From the NCBI RefSeq assembly GCF_000513955.1, contig NZ_AZUZ01000023.1, forward strand, positions 333 to 64,332: DNA of 64,000 nt. Reading direction: 5' to 3'. Made by a program: the position numbers and the translations under genes. The stretch is from Pseudoxanthomonas suwonensis J47 (GTDB taxonomy: Bacteria > Pseudomonadota > Gammaproteobacteria > Xanthomonadales > Xanthomonadaceae). Positions 20,501 through 30,873 of the stretch are shown piece by piece; position 1 is the first letter of the stretch; each line of letters begins with the position of its first letter. The notes under the pieces are model-generated. The model ran no database searches and was not told the origin of the DNA. It was given only the letters and a program-made list of their open reading frames with translations.

Positions 20501-22073
20501 CACCGGACATGGTCGCGACCATGCGCGCGCCCTGGCGGCCGCGCAAACGCCGGTTCACCGCGTCGCGGTGCAGCCAGCCGGCACGCGGGCCGCGGCGGTC
20601 GCTGAAGCCGTCGGCGAGCATCTTCACCAGCTCGTCGAACTTCGCCCGTTCCAGCCGCGCGTACGGCCAGGCGCGGCGCATCCAGTCGTAGAGCGCGTCC
20701 TCGTCCCACTCGGTGGCGGCGACCTCGGCGACGATCTGCTGGGCGAGCACGTCCAGCGGCGCCGGCGGGATGCGCAGCGCGTCCAGTTCGCCGCGGCGCA
20801 CGCAGTCCAGCAGCGCCGCGCATTCGACCAGCTCGTCGCGGGTCTGCGGGAACAGCCGCGCCTTCGGCACGCCGCCGACGTGGTGGCCGGCGCGGCCGGC
20901 GCGCTGCAGGAACGCGGCGATCGAGCGCGGCGAGCCGAGCTGGCAGACCAGGTCGACGTCGCCGATGTCCAGGCCCAGTTCCAGCGAGGCGGTGGCGACC
21001 AGCACCTGCAGATCGCCGCGCTTGAGCTTCTGCTCCGCTTCCAGGCGCAGTTCCTTCGAGAGGCTGCCGTGGTGGGTGGCGACCTGGTCGCGGCCCAGGC
21101 GTTCGCCCAGGTTGAAGGCAGCGCGCTCGGCCATGCGCCGGGTGTTCACGAACACCAGCGTGGTGCGGTGCGCGCGCACCAGCTCGACCAGGCGCTCGTA
21201 GACCTGTTCCCACTGCTCGTTGGACATCACCGCCGACAGCGGCGTCGGCGGCACTTCCAGGGCGAGGTCGCGCTGCTTGGCGTAGCCGATGTCGACGATG
21301 GCGCAGTCGGGCACGTCGGTGGTGGCGGTGCCGCCGAGCATGGCGTCGCTGCCGGCCAGCGGATCGGGGCCGTGCCAGCCGGGCAGTCCGGCACGGGTCG
21401 GATAGACGTTGGCGGCGCCGACCAGGAAGCGCGCCACCTCCTCGACCGGCTTCTGCGTGGCCGACAGGCCGATGCGCACCAGCGGACGACCGCACAGCGC
21501 CTCCAGCCGCTCCAGCGACAGCGCCAGGTGGCTGCCACGCTTGTCGTCGGCCAGCGCGTGGATTTCGTCGACGATCACGCTGCGCACGCTGCCGAGCATG
21601 GCCCGGCCCGAGGCCGAGCCGAGCAGCACGTACAGCGACTCGGGCGTGGTGACGAGGATGTGCGGCGGCTTCTTGCGTACCTGCGCACGCTCGGCCTGCG
21701 GCGTATCGCCGGTGCGCACCGCGGTGCGGATCTCCACGTCGGCCAGGCCCAGTTCGGCCAGCTTTTCGCGGATGCCGGCCAGCGGCGCCTCCAGGTTCAG
21801 GCGGATGTCGTTGGACAGCGCCTTCAGCGGCGAGACGTAGACGACGTGGGTGCGGTCGGCCAGCTCGCCGCCGTTGTCCAGGCCCTCGCGGACCAGGGCA
21901 TCGATCGCGGCGAGGAATGCAGTCAGGGTCTTGCCCGAACCGGTGGGTGCGGCAACCAGGGTGTTGCGCCCGGCCATGATCGCCGGCCACGCCGCGACCT
22001 GGGCCGGCGTCGGCCCAGGGAAGGCGCCCTCGAACCAGCGGGCGACGGCGGGATGGAAAGCCTGGAGGGGCAT
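17502..22073 (-). CDS. lhr: Large ATP-dependent helicase Lhr
   Basis: A 1523-residue DNA/RNA helicase close in length to E. coli Lhr (1538 aa). The N-terminal core has motif I APTGSGKT (about residue 40), DEIH in [25 protein letters not shown]-like motif III and [12 protein letters not shown] as motif VI. The Lhr winged-helix and beta-barrel modules follow ([15 protein letters not shown]). The C-terminal extension, typical of full-length Lhr, carries tandem winged helices plus the region linked in other species to uracil-DNA glycosylase activity. The ATG at 22073 starts [18 protein letters not shown], matching the family start. The TAG stop is inside a GTAG repeat. Confidence 0.95.
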   Translation of the reverse strand: MPLQAFHPAVARWFEGAFPGPTPAQVAAWPAIMAGRNTLVAAPTGSGKTLTAFLAAIDALVREGLDNGGELADRTHVVYVSPLKALSNDIRLNLEAPLAGIREKLAELGLADVEIRTAVRTGDTPQAERAQVRKKPPHILVTTPESLYVLLGSASGRAMLGSVRSVIVDEIHALADDKRGSHLALSLERLEALCGRPLVRIGLSATQKPVEEVARFLVGAANVYPTRAGLPGWHGPDPLAGSDAMLGGTATTDVPDCAIVDIGYAKQRDLALEVPPTPLSAVMSNEQWEQVYERLVELVRAHRTTLVFVNTRRMAERAAFNLGERLGRDQVATHHGSLSKELRLEAEQKLKRGDLQVLVATASLELGLDIGDVDLVCQLGSPRSIAAFLQRAGRAGHHVGGVPKARLFPQTRDELVECAALLDCVRRGELDALRIPPAPLDVLAQQIVAEVAATEWDEDALYDWMRRAWPYARLERAKFDELVKMLADGFSDRRGPRAGWLHRDAVNRRLRGRQGARMVATMSGGTIPDTGDYSVVLEPASTFVGTVNEDFAIESMAGDIFQLGNASYRILRVEPGRVRVEDAQGMPPSIPFWLGEAPGRTDELSSGVSRLREELAARMRDVQVVEVRSPQSEGEGDEPAAPSFQLTGTEEAMAWLCDEVGLDEPAARQLVDYLGSAAIALGAMPTQKRIVLERFFDETGSTHLVIHSPYGSRLNRAWGLALRKRFCRQFNFELQAAATEDSIVLSLSTSHSFPLIEVSRYLHSSSAQDVLVQALLDAPLFPVRWRWNATTALALPRFIGGKKVPPQLQRMKSEDLLATVFPDQVACLENIVGEREVPDHPLVAQTLHDCLHEAMDTEGWLQVLRGMEAGDIEVLACDVTAPSPLAAEALNARPYAFLDDAPLEERRTQAVQTRRFADPQSATDLGRLDGAAVEQVRAEAWPRARNADEMHEALTGLGFLAAFEVEPGWEALLRTLVRDGRATCVTAAGRQWWVAAERLPQLLALHPSALQQPGITVPPEYAAVEWAAEDAAVALLRSRLTGLGPVTAAALAGSLALPPLATDMALLKLQSQGYAMQGRFTPGVAGEEWCERHLLARIHRYTLKRLRREIEPVAPRDFMRFLFDWQRVSKEAQVSGPEALAGVLAQLEGFEAPAAAWEGELLPARVRDYSIAWLDDLCTAGRMLWTRLRPSAEPDSGTPSRGTGSLRGTPVLLLPRRSVPHWTGLAPAPQEEAGLSSRAQKVADFLAMHGASFFDEMLAGTRLLQTELEDALAELVARGRAHCDSFAGLRALLVPASKRPATGQGRRRAMTLGIEDAGRWTLVRRVLPVDGAEADDRRTTAGTASARPARPDPDALEHVARVLLRRYGVVCWRVLEREAAWLPPWRELLRVYHRLEARGEVRGGRFITGLSGEQFALPEAIGLLRKARQKREDGSLVCVSALDPLNLSGTVVVGDKVPRIAGARLAYRDGIPVAALVAGEVRPMAPMEGLDPEGQAAVRKALLREPASGLEAFLAQLQVATST

Positions 22074-22345
22074 GGGCAGGCGGGGGCCGGGAGATCGCAG
22101 CCTGGCGCGGGGGCGTCTCACTGGGTGAGACGGGCGCAGGGCGTACCGGCAGGCGGAAGGAACTTCGAATATGCGTCCGCGCCCGGGGGCGATCAACCGG
22201 AGCGCCGGAGCCCGACCTTGCCCGTTCAGGTCCGCCGCGGCGACTGCCCGCGCCGCGATTTCAGATTCGCCTGATGGACACCCCACCACCGCCGGCGCTG
22301 GATTGGAGCGCGCGCGGCAGCGCGCACGTACCAGGGGACCGAGCC

Positions 22346-22558
22346 ATGGACAGAACCGATACCCGCCCGCGGGACACCCGCGGCGTCCGCTGTTTCCGCG
22401 ATTTCATGAGGGCCTACCGCAAGGCCAGGCAATGGCGCTGCAGCTGGGTGCCGGCGACGATCGTGGCCACCCGCTTCGCCCTGACCGGCGACACCGGCCT
22501 GTTTACCGCCTGGGACGGCTGGGGCTGCTCGCGGATCTACCGCAGCACGCGGCGCTGA
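22346..22558 (+). CDS. Possible small basic protein
   Basis: A 70-residue frame starting [13 protein letters not shown] after AGGGGACCGAGCC, a plausible ribosome site. The product is rich in Arg and Trp ([35 protein letters not shown]) and has two cysteines. I do not recognise a family. An in-frame ATG at 22274 would make 94 residues but begins with low-complexity sequence. It ends six bases before the convergent membrane-protein gene. It may be spurious. Confidence 0.35.
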   Translation: MDRTDTRPRDTRGVRCFRDFMRAYRKARQWRCSWVPATIVATRFALTGDTGLFTAWDGWGCSRIYRSTRR

Positions 22559-22564
22559 ACCGGC

Positions 22565-23071
22565 TCAGCGCCGGTAGACGTCGTCGCTGACCTTGTTGGT
22601 GTGGCTGGTGCGGACCGAATGCTTCTGGCGCATGTCGCCGCAGACGCTGCAGGTCCAGGTCACCACCACCTGGTAGCGCTCCTCGGTCCAGCTTTCCTTG
22701 CGCACCAGGGTCTTGCCCTCGTTGGGGCCGGAGATCGAGCGCCCGACCACCGACTCGCGCCGGCGCGGCGTGGCCGAGAGGAAGGTTTCCTCCTTGCCGG
22801 TCTGCGACACCCCGTACTCGGCGCTGCAGGCGCCGCAGCGCGCGGACGCCGTCAGCCAGACCGCGGTGGGCCATTGCCCCACGAGATACGCCGTCGGCAG
22901 CGCCGCGACGATGAACACGTAGCGCATCACCGGGTAGTTTCCGGCCAGCGAGAACCAGAGCACCGCGCCCACCGCCAGCGCCACCAGCACGCCGACGACC
23001 ATGGCGAAGGCGTGGATCCCGTTCCTGCGGGAAACCTGTTCGGGGCTGAGCTGCGCGTCTTCTGCGCTCAT
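22565..23071 (-). CDS. Two-helix membrane protein with zinc-ribbon-like tail
   Basis: A 168-residue protein of unknown function. A short polar N-terminus (MSAEDAQLSPEQVSRRNG) is followed by two membrane segments around residues 20-66 (AFAMVVGVLVALAVGAVLWF, YVFIVAALPTAYLVG). The cytosolic part carries two CxxC pairs about 65 residues apart (RCGAC and CSVCGD) that could hold a metal or form disulfides. The start at 23071 avoids the tRNA terminator and tRNA-Lys that an upstream start would include. It lies downstream of that terminator on the same strand, so it should have its own promoter. Confidence 0.7.
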   Translation of the reverse strand: MSAEDAQLSPEQVSRRNGIHAFAMVVGVLVALAVGAVLWFSLAGNYPVMRYVFIVAALPTAYLVGQWPTAVWLTASARCGACSAEYGVSQTGKEETFLSATPRRRESVVGRSISGPNEGKTLVRKESWTEERYQVVVTWTCSVCGDMRQKHSVRTSHTNKVSDDVYRR

Positions 23072-23118
23072 GGCGTCCTTGCGATCCTGCGATGTTGCGT
23101 GCCGCCGGCGTGCGGCGA

Positions 23119-23144
23119 CAAAAAACCCCGTGCGCGACGGGGTT
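23119..23144 (-). terminator. Rho-independent terminator of tRNA-Lys
   Basis: An 8-bp stem AACCCCGT/ACGGGGTT with a five-base loop, followed on the minus strand by a run of T, lies 41 bases past the tRNA 3' end. It is a textbook intrinsic terminator. Confidence 0.9.
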
Positions 23145-23185
23145 CCGTGCAGGCCCGGGTTCCTCGCGGATCCGGGCCGGGATGA

Positions 23186-23261
23186 TGGTGGGCCGTGTTG
23201 GAATCGAACCAACGACCAGCGGATTAAAAGTCCGATGCTCTACCGACTGAGCTAACGGCCC
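23186..23261 (-). tRNA. tRNA-Lys (anticodon UUU)
   Basis: A 76-nt cloverleaf with encoded CCA. Acceptor arms are GGGCCGT and ACGGCCC, the D arm is TAGCTCAGTCGGTAGAGCA, the anticodon arm is CGGACTTTTAATCCG with TTT at 34-36, and the T arm has GTTCGATTC. It decodes AAA and AAG. It lies downstream of queC on the same strand as the tol-que genes and ends at an intrinsic terminator. Confidence 0.98.
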
Positions 23262-23423
23262 ACGTGTGCCGGCGCGCGGCCGGGCGGGCATTTTACCCGA
23301 ACAGGCCGCGCGCGCGTTGGATGGGTGCCCGGGCAGCCGGATGTATGGCTTTTCTGGAGGGCGGGGCCTGCGCCGCTGCGTTTGCGATGGAACGTCGCGG
23401 ACCGGGGAGGAGCCCGTCGAAGA

Positions 23424-23447
23424 GCAGCGGGGCAAGCCCCGCTCTAC
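23424..23447 (-). repeat. GTAG-type REP/SMAG-like element
   Basis: On the minus strand it reads GTAGAGCGGGGCTTGCCCCG then CTGC. It lies between queC and tRNA-Lys and is identical over its 24 bases to the copy at the secA stop. Confidence 0.7.
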
Positions 23448-23482
23448 GGGGGGCGGCGAGACCTGGGGCTGGAGCAGCCGGC

Positions 23483-24151
23483 TCAGCCCGCGTAGCGCGT
23501 CGGATCGGCGACGCCGGCGGCCTCGAAGCCGGCCGCGCGCAGGCGGCAGGCGTCGCAGTGGCCACAGGCGCGGCCTTCGGCATCGGCGCGGTAGCAGGAC
23601 ACGGTCTGCGAGAAATCCACGCCCAGGCGCAGGCCCTCGCGGACGATGTCGTCCTTGCCCATGCGCATCAGCGGCGCGTGGATGCGGATGCCCGCGCCTT
23701 CCACGCCGGCCTTGGTGGCCAGGTTGGCGAGGCGCTCGAAGGCCTCGATGAACTCGGGGCGGCAGTCCGGATAGCCGGAATAGTCGACCGCGTTGACGCC
23801 GCAGAAGATGTCGCTGGCGCCCAGCACCTCGGCCCAGCCCAGCGCGACCGACAGCATGATGGTGTTGCGCGCCGGCACGTAGGTGACCGGGATGCCCTCG
23901 CCGCCCGCCTCCGGAACCTCGATGTCGTCGGTCAGCGCGGAGCCGCCGATGCTGCGCAGGTCGACCTCGACGGTCTTGTGCGCCACCGCGCCCAGCGCGC
24001 GGGCGACGCGGTCGGCCGCGTCCAGCTCGGAGGTGTGGCGCTGGCCGTAACGCACGCTCAGCGCGTGCACGGCGAACCCATGTTCGCGGGCGATGGCCAG
24101 GACCACGGCCGAATCCATGCCTCCGGAAACGAGGACGACGGCGTTCTTCAT
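23483..24151 (-). CDS. queC: 7-cyano-7-deazaguanine synthase QueC
   Basis: A 222-residue cytoplasmic enzyme that converts 7-carboxy-7-deazaguanine to preQ0 with ATP and ammonia in the queuosine pathway. It has the PP-loop [10 protein letters not shown] near the N-terminus and a C-terminal zinc-binding cluster in [35 protein letters not shown] and [18 protein letters not shown] are also family signatures. The start at 24151 ([11 protein letters not shown]) matches the family length. It follows queE on the same strand with a 193-base gap holding a strong hairpin, so the two may be only partly co-transcribed. Confidence 0.97.
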   Translation of the reverse strand: MKNAVVLVSGGMDSAVVLAIAREHGFAVHALSVRYGQRHTSELDAADRVARALGAVAHKTVEVDLRSIGGSALTDDIEVPEAGGEGIPVTYVPARNTIMLSVALGWAEVLGASDIFCGVNAVDYSGYPDCRPEFIEAFERLANLATKAGVEGAGIRIHAPLMRMGKDDIVREGLRLGVDFSQTVSCYRADAEGRACGHCDACRLRAAGFEAAGVADPTRYAG

Positions 24152-24245
24152 GCGGGGAATGCTGTGGGGTGTGGGGGCGCCCATTGTAAGGCGGGTGCCG
24201 GGCGGGGCATGCCGCGCCGCCGCGGCCGAAGCGCGTGGACGTGTG

Positions 24246-24266
24246 GGAGCGCCTGCCAGGCGCTCC
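24246..24266. repeat. GGAGCGCCT hairpin (REP-like)
   Basis: A perfect 9-bp stem GGAGCGCCT/AGGCGCTCC with loop GCC, preceded by GTGTG. It resembles GTGGGAGCGCC-type REPs seen in gammaproteobacteria. It lies between queE and queC and may attenuate read-through or protect the upstream mRNA end. Confidence 0.5.
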
Positions 24267-24344
24267 GCAAGCCAATCGGGCTGGTGCGATCGGATCAGGA
24301 ACCAGGCCGCCGTCCTGCCACGAGGCACGACGCGCCGCCGCGCC

Positions 24345-25004
24345 TCAGCGCCCCGGCTCGTCGTTCCAGAGGATCTTGTGCAGCTGCAGCTGGAAGCGCA
24401 CCGGCAGGCGGTCGGCGACGATCCAGTCGGCCAGGTCGCGCGGATCCAGCTCGCTCTTGCTCGGCGAGAACAGCACGTCGCAGCGCTCGGCCAGGCGGTA
24501 CTGGGCGACCATGTCGCGCGCCCACTCGTAGTCGGCGCGGCCGCAGAGGACGAACTTCACCTGGTCGCGCGCGGTGAGCAGCGGGATGTTCTCCAGGCGG
24601 TTGCGCGCCATCTCGGCCGAACCGGGGGTCTTGAGGTCGACCACCCGCGACACGCGCGGGTCGACGCCGGCGATGTCCAGCGCGCCGGACGTTTCCAGCG
24701 AGACGTCGTAGCCGGCGTCGCACAGGCGCCGCAGCAGGTCCAGGCAGCGTTTCTGCGCCAGCGGCTCGCCGCCGGTCACGCAGACGTGGCGCACGCCGTG
24801 GCGGGCCACCTCGGCGAGGATGGCGTCGATGTCCCACCACTGCCCGCCATGGAAGGCGTAGGCGGTGTCGCAGTACTGGCAGCGCAGCGGACAGCCGGTC
24901 AGGCGCACGAACACCGTCGGCCAGCCGGCGGTGTTGGCCTCGCCCTGCAGCGAGAGGAAGATTTCGGTCAGCCGCAGCCGGTTCTGCGGGGCGTGCGTAT
25001 CCAT
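24345..25004 (-). CDS. queE: 7-carboxy-7-deazaguanine synthase QueE
   Basis: A 219-residue radical SAM enzyme that forms 7-carboxy-7-deazaguanine from 6-carboxytetrahydropterin in queuosine synthesis. The cluster motif is CPLRCQYC (CX3CX2C), preceded by [34 protein letters not shown] is the SAM-binding GGE region. The product matches the gammaproteobacterial QueE length. The start [12 protein letters not shown] at 25004 has GGGG upstream and lies 16 bases from the cpoB stop, so it is part of the tol-cpoB transcript, a common arrangement. Confidence 0.95.
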   Translation of the reverse strand: MDTHAPQNRLRLTEIFLSLQGEANTAGWPTVFVRLTGCPLRCQYCDTAYAFHGGQWWDIDAILAEVARHGVRHVCVTGGEPLAQKRCLDLLRRLCDAGYDVSLETSGALDIAGVDPRVSRVVDLKTPGSAEMARNRLENIPLLTARDQVKFVLCGRADYEWARDMVAQYRLAERCDVLFSPSKSELDPRDLADWIVADRLPVRFQLQLHKILWNDEPGR

Positions 25005-25020
25005 CACGTGGCCCCGCGCC

Positions 25021-25836
25021 TCAGCGCAGCTGGCCGATCTGGATCGAGTGCAGTCGGTCGCCGGCGATGCGCGCGGCGTCGGTGCCCGGATACCGGCTGA
25101 TGACCTGCTGCAGCGTGGACTCGGCCTCGGCCACGCGGCGGTCACCGAACTGCGACAGGCCGGCCTTCAGCAGTGCGCCGGCGGCCTTGTCGTGGGTCGG
25201 ATAGCGGCCCACCAGGGCCTGGAACTGTTCTTCGGCCAGCCGGTAGTTGCCGGTGGCGTAGTAGCTCTCGCCCAGCCAGTACAGCGCATTGGCGGCATAG
25301 ATGCCGGCCGGGAAGGCTTCGAGGAAGCCCTGGAACAGCTGCGCGGACTCGTCGTAGCGCGCGGCCTTCAGGGCTTCGAATGCGGTGTTGTAGGCGGCGC
25401 GCTCGTCACCGAACCGGGCCAGCGACCCCGGATCGCCATAGACGCGCGGCGCGCTGTCGACCGGCGCGGGCGCAGCCGGGGCCGCGGGAGCGGCAGGCGC
25501 GGACGCGGCGGCGGCGGTGCCGTCGGCAGGCGGGGCCGGCAGGGCGCCACCCTCCAGCCGGTTGAGGCGGCCGTCCAGGTCCAGGTACTGGTCGCGGTTG
25601 CGCTGCTGCAGCTGCTGGTTCTCGTACTGCAGCTGCTCCACCGCCTCGCGCAGCGCCTGCACCTCGGTGCGCAGCTGGTCGAGCTGGTTGAGCAGGTCCT
25701 GGTTGGCCTGGGTGTTGTTGGCCTGGACCTCGAGCCGGGCGACCCGGTCGGCCAGGCTCAGCTTCTGCGCGTACGCCGGCGTGGCGGCCACGAGGGCCGC
25801 CACGACCAGCATCAGCGTCGGACGCCTGGACGCCAT
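25021..25836 (-). CDS. cpoB: Cell division coordinator CpoB (YbgF)
   Basis: A 271-residue periplasmic protein that links TolA to peptidoglycan synthesis at the septum. It has a signal peptide (MASRRPTLMLVVAALVAA, cleavage near AYAQ), an N-terminal trimeric coiled coil (about residues 28-95, VARLEVQANNTQANQDLLNQ), a Pro/Ala linker and three C-terminal TPRs (YNTAFEALKAARYDESAQLF, ALYWLGESYYATGNYRLAEE). The order and 3-bp gap after pal are standard for the Tol-Pal locus. Confidence 0.95.
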   Translation of the reverse strand: MASRRPTLMLVVAALVAATPAYAQKLSLADRVARLEVQANNTQANQDLLNQLDQLRTEVQALREAVEQLQYENQQLQQRNRDQYLDLDGRLNRLEGGALPAPPADGTAAAASAPAAPAAPAAPAPVDSAPRVYGDPGSLARFGDERAAYNTAFEALKAARYDESAQLFQGFLEAFPAGIYAANALYWLGESYYATGNYRLAEEQFQALVGRYPTHDKAAGALLKAGLSQFGDRRVAEAESTLQQVISRYPGTDAARIAGDRLHSIQIGQLR

Positions 25837-25839
25837 GGA

Positions 25840-26352
25840 TCAGCGCGCGGTGTACACGATTTCGACGCGACGGTTCTGCGCCCAGCAGGACTCGTTCGAC
25901 TCGGTGCACAGCGGACGCTCTTCGCCGTAGCTGACCACGGTCAGCTGGCTGGCGGAGGCACCGGCGGCCTGCAGGGCCGAAGCCACGGCATTGGCGCGGC
26001 GCTCGCCCAGGCCCATGTTGTACTCGCGGCTGCCGCGCTCGTCGGTGTGGCCTTCCAGGGTCTGGCGGGCGGACGGGCGGTCACGCAGGTACTTGGCGTG
26101 GCAGGCGATGATGGCCTGGTACTCCGGCTTGATCGTGTACTGGTCGAAGTCGAAGTGGATCACACGCTGGCGCAGGCAGGCGTCGGTATCCAGGTCTTCC
26201 GGACCGTAGGCGCCGGTGCCGGTCTGGGCCGGAGCGGTCGGGGTGGTCGGGGTGGTGTCGGCAACCGGAGCTTCCTTGACCTTCTTGGAGCAGCCGGCCA
26301 GGGCAGCCACGGAAAGCAGGGAAACCAGAAGCACTCGGGTGGAGGTGTTCAT
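25840..26352 (-). CDS. pal: Peptidoglycan-associated lipoprotein Pal
   Basis: A 170-residue outer-membrane lipoprotein of the Tol-Pal system that binds peptidoglycan. The signal has a lipobox LAGC (Cys21). A Thr/Pro-rich linker precedes the OmpA_C domain: IHFDFDQYTIKPEY, LEGHTDERGSREYNMGLGERRA and NRRVEIVY. The Asp and Arg that contact diaminopimelate (TDERG, GERRA) are present. The domain has two extra cysteines (PLCTESNESCW), as in some other Pal proteins. Confidence 0.97.
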   Translation of the reverse strand: MNTSTRVLLVSLLSVAALAGCSKKVKEAPVADTTPTTPTAPAQTGTGAYGPEDLDTDACLRQRVIHFDFDQYTIKPEYQAIIACHAKYLRDRPSARQTLEGHTDERGSREYNMGLGERRANAVASALQAAGASASQLTVVSYGEERPLCTESNESCWAQNRRVEIVYTAR

Positions 26353-26429
26353 GATCTGTCCTTGAGGGTATTACGGCGAATGAAAGATTGGGGGGGAGTG
26401 ACGCAGCCCCACCATGGTACAACGAAATC

Positions 26430-27746
26430 TTAACGTGCGACGCGGTACGGCGACCATGCCGGCTCGCGCACGTCGCCGTCGGCCAGGACCAGGCGCTGGC
26501 GCACCCGGCCGTCGGCGGAGACGGCATACAGCACCCCGCGCCCACCCTCGCGCGCCGCGTACAGCAGCATGCTGGCGTTGGGGGCGAAGCTGGGGGATTC
26601 GTCCAGGGACCCGGTGGATACTGTACTCCAGCGCGGCGACCCCAGGCTGGTGTCCATGATCGCGATCCGGTAGGTGTTGCCGGCGCCCTGCGCCACCGCG
26701 ATCTTCTTGTCGTCGTACGAGACCGAGGCGGTGGCGTTGTAGTTGCCCTGGAAGGTCACCCGCGCCGGGGTGCCGCCGCTGGCCGGCACCTGGTAGATCT
26801 GCGGGCGGCCGCCACGGTCGGAGGTGAAGTAGATCTTGCTGCCGTCCGCGCTCCAGGTCGGCTCGGTGTCGATGCCGAAATGGTTGGTCAGCTGGGTCAG
26901 CTGCTTGCTGCCCAGGTCCATGATGTAGATCTCGGGGTTGCCGCTGCGCGACAGCGACATCGCCAGCTTGCGGCCGTCCGGCGAGAACGCCGGGGCGCCG
27001 TTGATGCCGCGGAAGCTGCTGACCAGCTCGCGCGCGCCGGTGGCGATGTCCTGCACGTAGATGGCCGAGTTGCCGCGCTCGAAGCTGACGTAGGCCAGCT
27101 TGCGGCCGTCCGGGCTCCACGCCGGCGACAGCAGCGGCTCGGCCGAGCGCACCACCACCTGCGGGTTCCAGCCGTCGGCGTCGGCCACGTTGAGCGCGTA
27201 GCGGGTGTCCTTGCCGGTGCCGCTGGCGGTGACGTAGGCGATGCGGGTCCAGAACGCGCCGCGCACGCCGGTGATCTTCTCGTAGATCGCGTCGGCGATC
27301 TGGTGGGCGGCGTCGCGGGTGGCGTTCGGGCGGGCGGTGATCGCCAGGCCCAGCAGGCGCTCGGCCTTGGCCACGTCGAACAGCTCGTACTCGATGCGGT
27401 AGCCGCCGTCGCCGGCGTCGAGGATGCGGCCGACGACGATGTAGTCCTGGCGCAGCTGCTTCCAGGTCGGGTAGTTGATCTCGCCGCCGCGGGTCGGCCG
27501 CTCGACGATCTGCTCGTCCGGCAGCGGCCGGAACACGCCCGAGCGCGCCAGGTCGTCGCGGACCACCTTGGAGACGTCGGTCTGCGGCGGGGCGCCGCTG
27601 CCCTGGTACGGCATCGGCACGATGGTGATCGGCAGGGCCGAGGCGTTGCCACCGACGATGTCGATCTCGAGTCCCTGCTGCGCCGAAGCGGCGAAGGGCA
27701 GCAGGAGGGACAGGAGGATTGCGAACCAGCGCAGCGGGGTCTTCAT
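26430..27746 (-). CDS. tolB: Tol-Pal system protein TolB
   Basis: A 438-residue periplasmic protein that docks with Pal and TolA. The signal peptide is [22 protein letters not shown], then the mature protein starts [11 protein letters not shown] with the TolA-box region. An N-terminal alpha/beta domain is followed by a six-bladed beta-propeller, with blade motifs such as [31 protein letters not shown] and [16 protein letters not shown]. The start at 27746 is set by the signal peptide. A 179-base gap to tolA, larger than elsewhere in the locus, holds a TTTTCG/CGAAAA dyad and might contain an internal promoter. Confidence 0.97.
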   Translation of the reverse strand: MKTPLRWFAILLSLLLPFAASAQQGLEIDIVGGNASALPITIVPMPYQGSGAPPQTDVSKVVRDDLARSGVFRPLPDEQIVERPTRGGEINYPTWKQLRQDYIVVGRILDAGDGGYRIEYELFDVAKAERLLGLAITARPNATRDAAHQIADAIYEKITGVRGAFWTRIAYVTASGTGKDTRYALNVADADGWNPQVVVRSAEPLLSPAWSPDGRKLAYVSFERGNSAIYVQDIATGARELVSSFRGINGAPAFSPDGRKLAMSLSRSGNPEIYIMDLGSKQLTQLTNHFGIDTEPTWSADGSKIYFTSDRGGRPQIYQVPASGGTPARVTFQGNYNATASVSYDDKKIAVAQGAGNTYRIAIMDTSLGSPRWSTVSTGSLDESPSFAPNASMLLYAAREGGRGVLYAVSADGRVRQRLVLADGDVREPAWSPYRVAR

Positions 27747-27925
27747 GGGCAGGTCGTCGGGGATCCGGTCCAGCGGGGGATGGGAAGGGATAACAGCGTA
27801 AGCGTGAACATTTTCGCAATCATGAACGAAAACGGCGTGAACGCAGCGGGGGAGCCGATTACCGGCCCACCATGCGGAGTGACCGGCAAGGGCGCCACCC
27901 GGGAGCGGCTGCACGGGTCTGGTCG

Positions 27926-28921
27926 TCAGCGATCGCGGGCCTCGAAGTTGAGGATCAGGTTGCGCTGGAACACCTGCTCGAAGCCCCGGTAGGGCAGCGG
28001 CTGGGCGCGCAGCACCGCCGCCTCCAGGGAGCGGCGCCCGGCTTCGTCGTAGGGACAGCCCGGCTCGACCTTGACGTCGATGACCTCGCCGCCGGGCAAC
28101 TGGCGGATCGAGACGCGGCAGCGCTGGCCCAGCGGCACGGTGTCCGGTCGGATCCACTGGTTGGTCACCGCCTGCTGGATCGCGGCCGCGTACTTGGCCG
28201 TCAGGTCCTCGCTGGTACCGCCCTGCCCCGGCGTGCCCTGGGCGGGCGGCGCGGGGGTCTGGGCCTGGCGCTTCTGCGCCTGTTCCAGCTGGCGCAGGCG
28301 CTGCTCGGCCAGTTCGGCCTGGCGGGCGGCCTGCTCGCGCTGCTTGCGGATCTCGGCCAGCTTCTTCTGGCGCTCCTCCTCGGCCTGGGCGGCGAGGCGG
28401 CGCTGGTTCTCGGCGGCCTTCTGCTTCTCGCGCTCCTCGGTCAGGTCGATCTGCTCCTGGCGGCGGCGCTCTTCCTGCTCGCGCTCGGCCTTCTCCCGGG
28501 CGATCGCGTCGCGACGGGCCGCGTCCTGGTCGACCGTGTCGGGGACCGGGATGAAGTCCTGCGCCTTCTGCTGCGGGGCGACCTGGGCGTCCTGCGGGCG
28601 CGGGGTGGGCAGCGGCTGCGGCGGCGGCACGGTTTCCTCCGGCGCCACTTCCTGCAGCGTCGGCGGCAGCGGCTCGGGCTCCGGCTTGGGCGCTTCCTCG
28701 GCGCGACGCTGGGCAGCAGCGAGGTCGGACGGCGAAGTCACCAGCGAGGCCTCGATCACCGGCGAACCGGCGGCCGGCTCCACGTGCCGCTGCGGCGACC
28801 ACCACCACGCCACCCAGAACAGCAGCGCCACCAGTACATGCAGCGCCACGGCCAGCGCGAACGGGCCGGCCAGCCCGCCTTCGCGGTCGTCGGGGTTGCG
28901 GTAGAAGGCGTCAGCGTGCAT
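27926..28921 (-). CDS. tolA: Tol-Pal system protein TolA
   Basis: A 331-residue inner-membrane protein spanning the periplasm. One N-terminal helix ([20 protein letters not shown], about residues 21-40) is followed by a Pro/Glu-rich stretch and a long charged helix around 130-230 ([36 protein letters not shown]). The C-terminal TolA domain III holds two cysteines ([18 protein letters not shown]). It is shorter than E. coli TolA (421 aa) because of the central helix. It starts 3 bases after the tolR stop. Confidence 0.95.
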   Translation of the reverse strand: MHADAFYRNPDDREGGLAGPFALAVALHVLVALLFWVAWWWSPQRHVEPAAGSPVIEASLVTSPSDLAAAQRRAEEAPKPEPEPLPPTLQEVAPEETVPPPQPLPTPRPQDAQVAPQQKAQDFIPVPDTVDQDAARRDAIAREKAEREQEERRRQEQIDLTEEREKQKAAENQRRLAAQAEEERQKKLAEIRKQREQAARQAELAEQRLRQLEQAQKRQAQTPAPPAQGTPGQGGTSEDLTAKYAAAIQQAVTNQWIRPDTVPLGQRCRVSIRQLPGGEVIDVKVEPGCPYDEAGRRSLEAAVLRAQPLPYRGFEQVFQRNLILNFEARDR

Positions 28922-28924
28922 CGA

Positions 28925-29368
<444 letters not shown>

Positions 29369-29425
29369 GGGCTTTCCTGTTGGATCCCCGCACAGGGATG
29401 TGCGGGCTCTTGCGAGGGACTCGCG

Positions 29426-30202
29426 TTACTCGTCCGCGCCGGTCTGGCGCTGCAGGATCGAGCTGAACTCGTCGGCGAAGCTCTCGTAGCGCTGCGAGAG
29501 GCGGTCGACGCGGCTGGTGTAGCGGTTGTAGGCCCATACCGCCGGGATCGCCACGAACAGGCCGATGGCGGTGGCGAACAGCGCCTCGGAAATGCCCGGG
29601 GCGACCGAGGCGATGCCCACCTGCTGGCCCTGGCTGACCATGTCGTGCATGGTCACCATGATGCCGAACACGGTGCCGACCAGGCCCACGTAGGGGGCGG
29701 TGGAGCCGATGTTGGCCAGCAGCTCGAGGTTGCGCTCCAGCGCGCCGACCTCGCGGGTATAGGCCACGCGCATCGCCCGCTGCGCGCCTTCCAGCTGCGC
29801 GCGGGGATCGTGCCGGCGCTTGTCGCGCAGGCGGGTGAACTCGCGGAACCCGGCCTCGAAGATCGCCTCCAGCCCGCCGACCACGCGGTTGCGGTCGGTG
29901 GCCGCGGCGTACAGCTTGCCCAGCTCGGCACCGGACCAGAACCGGTTCTCGAAGTCGTCGGCCTCTTGGTCGGCGGCCTTGAAGGTGCGCAGCTTGCGGA
30001 AAATGATCACCCAGCTGATCAGCGAGCCGGCCAGCAGCAGCAGCACGATCAGCTTCACCGGCAGGCTGGCCCGCAGCATCAGGTCCAGGTAGTTGATGCC
30101 GCCATGGGCCACGCTGGAGGCCGCCTGGCTCGCGGCGGCTGCCGCGTCCTCCGGCAGTGCTTCCACCACGGTGGCCACCAGGGCCAGGATCGATCCGGTC
30201 AT
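29426..30202 (-). CDS. tolQ: Tol-Pal system protein TolQ
   Basis: A 258-residue inner-membrane protein with three membrane helices, forming the proton channel with TolR and related to ExbB/MotA. Helix 1 is VKLIVLLLLAGSLISWVIIF (about residues 47-66). Helices 2 and 3 contain TAPYVGLVGTVFGIMVTM and ISEALFATAIGLFVAIPAVWAYN, the conserved MotA_ExbB signature. The start at 30202 gives a family-length N-terminus; an extension to 30346 lacks similarity. Confidence 0.97.
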   Translation of the reverse strand: MTGSILALVATVVEALPEDAAAAASQAASSVAHGGINYLDLMLRASLPVKLIVLLLLAGSLISWVIIFRKLRTFKAADQEADDFENRFWSGAELGKLYAAATDRNRVVGGLEAIFEAGFREFTRLRDKRRHDPRAQLEGAQRAMRVAYTREVGALERNLELLANIGSTAPYVGLVGTVFGIMVTMHDMVSQGQQVGIASVAPGISEALFATAIGLFVAIPAVWAYNRYTSRVDRLSQRYESFADEFSSILQRQTGADE

Positions 30203-30282
30203 CCTTATTCCTCTGCGTTGTTCGTATGCCCCAGTGTCCGGCCCGGCCGGTCCGTCCGCCGTCAACAACGGACGGGACCGTG

Positions 30283-30693
30283 TCAGGGGGTCGGACCGGC
30301 CTGGAGTCGTTGGAGTTCCTGGTAAAGCGTTTCCTCGATGGGGCACGGGCGGAAGTCCGCAGCGCGCAACGACGCGACCTTCACCTCCGCCGCCAGCAGG
30401 ACCTCGTCCCCGCGCAGGATGCGCTGGGCGAAGACCACACTGGCCCGGCCGACCCGGCTGATCTCCGCGGTGACCTCGAGCAGGTCGTCCAGCCGCGCAG
30501 GGCGCAGGAAGTCCAGCCGCATCGAATGCACCGCGAACACCAGCCCGGCCTGCTGCAGGGCCTGCTGGCCCCGGCCCATCGCGCGCAAGGCATCGCTGCG
30601 CGCGCGTTCCAGGAAAGCCACGTAGCGCGCGTGGTAGACCACGCCGCCAGCGTCGGTATCTTCCCAGTAGACGCGTATCGGAATGCTGAACAT
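30283..30693 (-). CDS. ybgC: Acyl-CoA thioesterase YbgC
   Basis: A 136-residue hotdog-fold thioesterase of the 4-hydroxybenzoyl-CoA type, acting on acyl-CoA thioesters in the cytoplasm and usually the first gene of the tol operon. The catalytic Asp lies in YWEDTDAGGVVYHARYVAFLERAR. The start at 30693 (MFSIPIRVYWEDTD) fits the family; a GTG at 30720 would add nine residues. Gap to tolQ is 80 bases. Confidence 0.95.
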   Translation of the reverse strand: MFSIPIRVYWEDTDAGGVVYHARYVAFLERARSDALRAMGRGQQALQQAGLVFAVHSMRLDFLRPARLDDLLEVTAEISRVGRASVVFAQRILRGDEVLLAAEVKVASLRAADFRPCPIEETLYQELQRLQAGPTP

Positions 30694-30841
30694 CGGGGAA
30701 CCGGTAGCCAGGGAGCGCACAAGGATGCCCGTCGGGGCGTGCGCCGGCCAGCCCCGGTTGGCCCGGGGCTGCAGGATCGGCTGGCGGTCACGGTTTGGCG
30801 GGCGGAGGGTACAGGGGCGCCGCCGGGAGAATGACCGGCAC

Positions 30842-30866
30842 GGCGGTGGCCGGTCAGGCCACCGCC
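30842..30866 (-). terminator. Hairpin after pilB
   Basis: GGCGGTGGCC and GGCCACCGCC form a perfect 10-bp stem (loop GGTCA) seven bases beyond the pilB stop. There is no T-run. It separates pilB from the tol locus. Confidence 0.65.
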
Positions 30867-30873
30867 GCGACCC

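Noticed and set aside
23072-23212. Upstream start of the membrane protein gene
   Set aside because: It would run through the tRNA-Lys terminator and into the tRNA gene.
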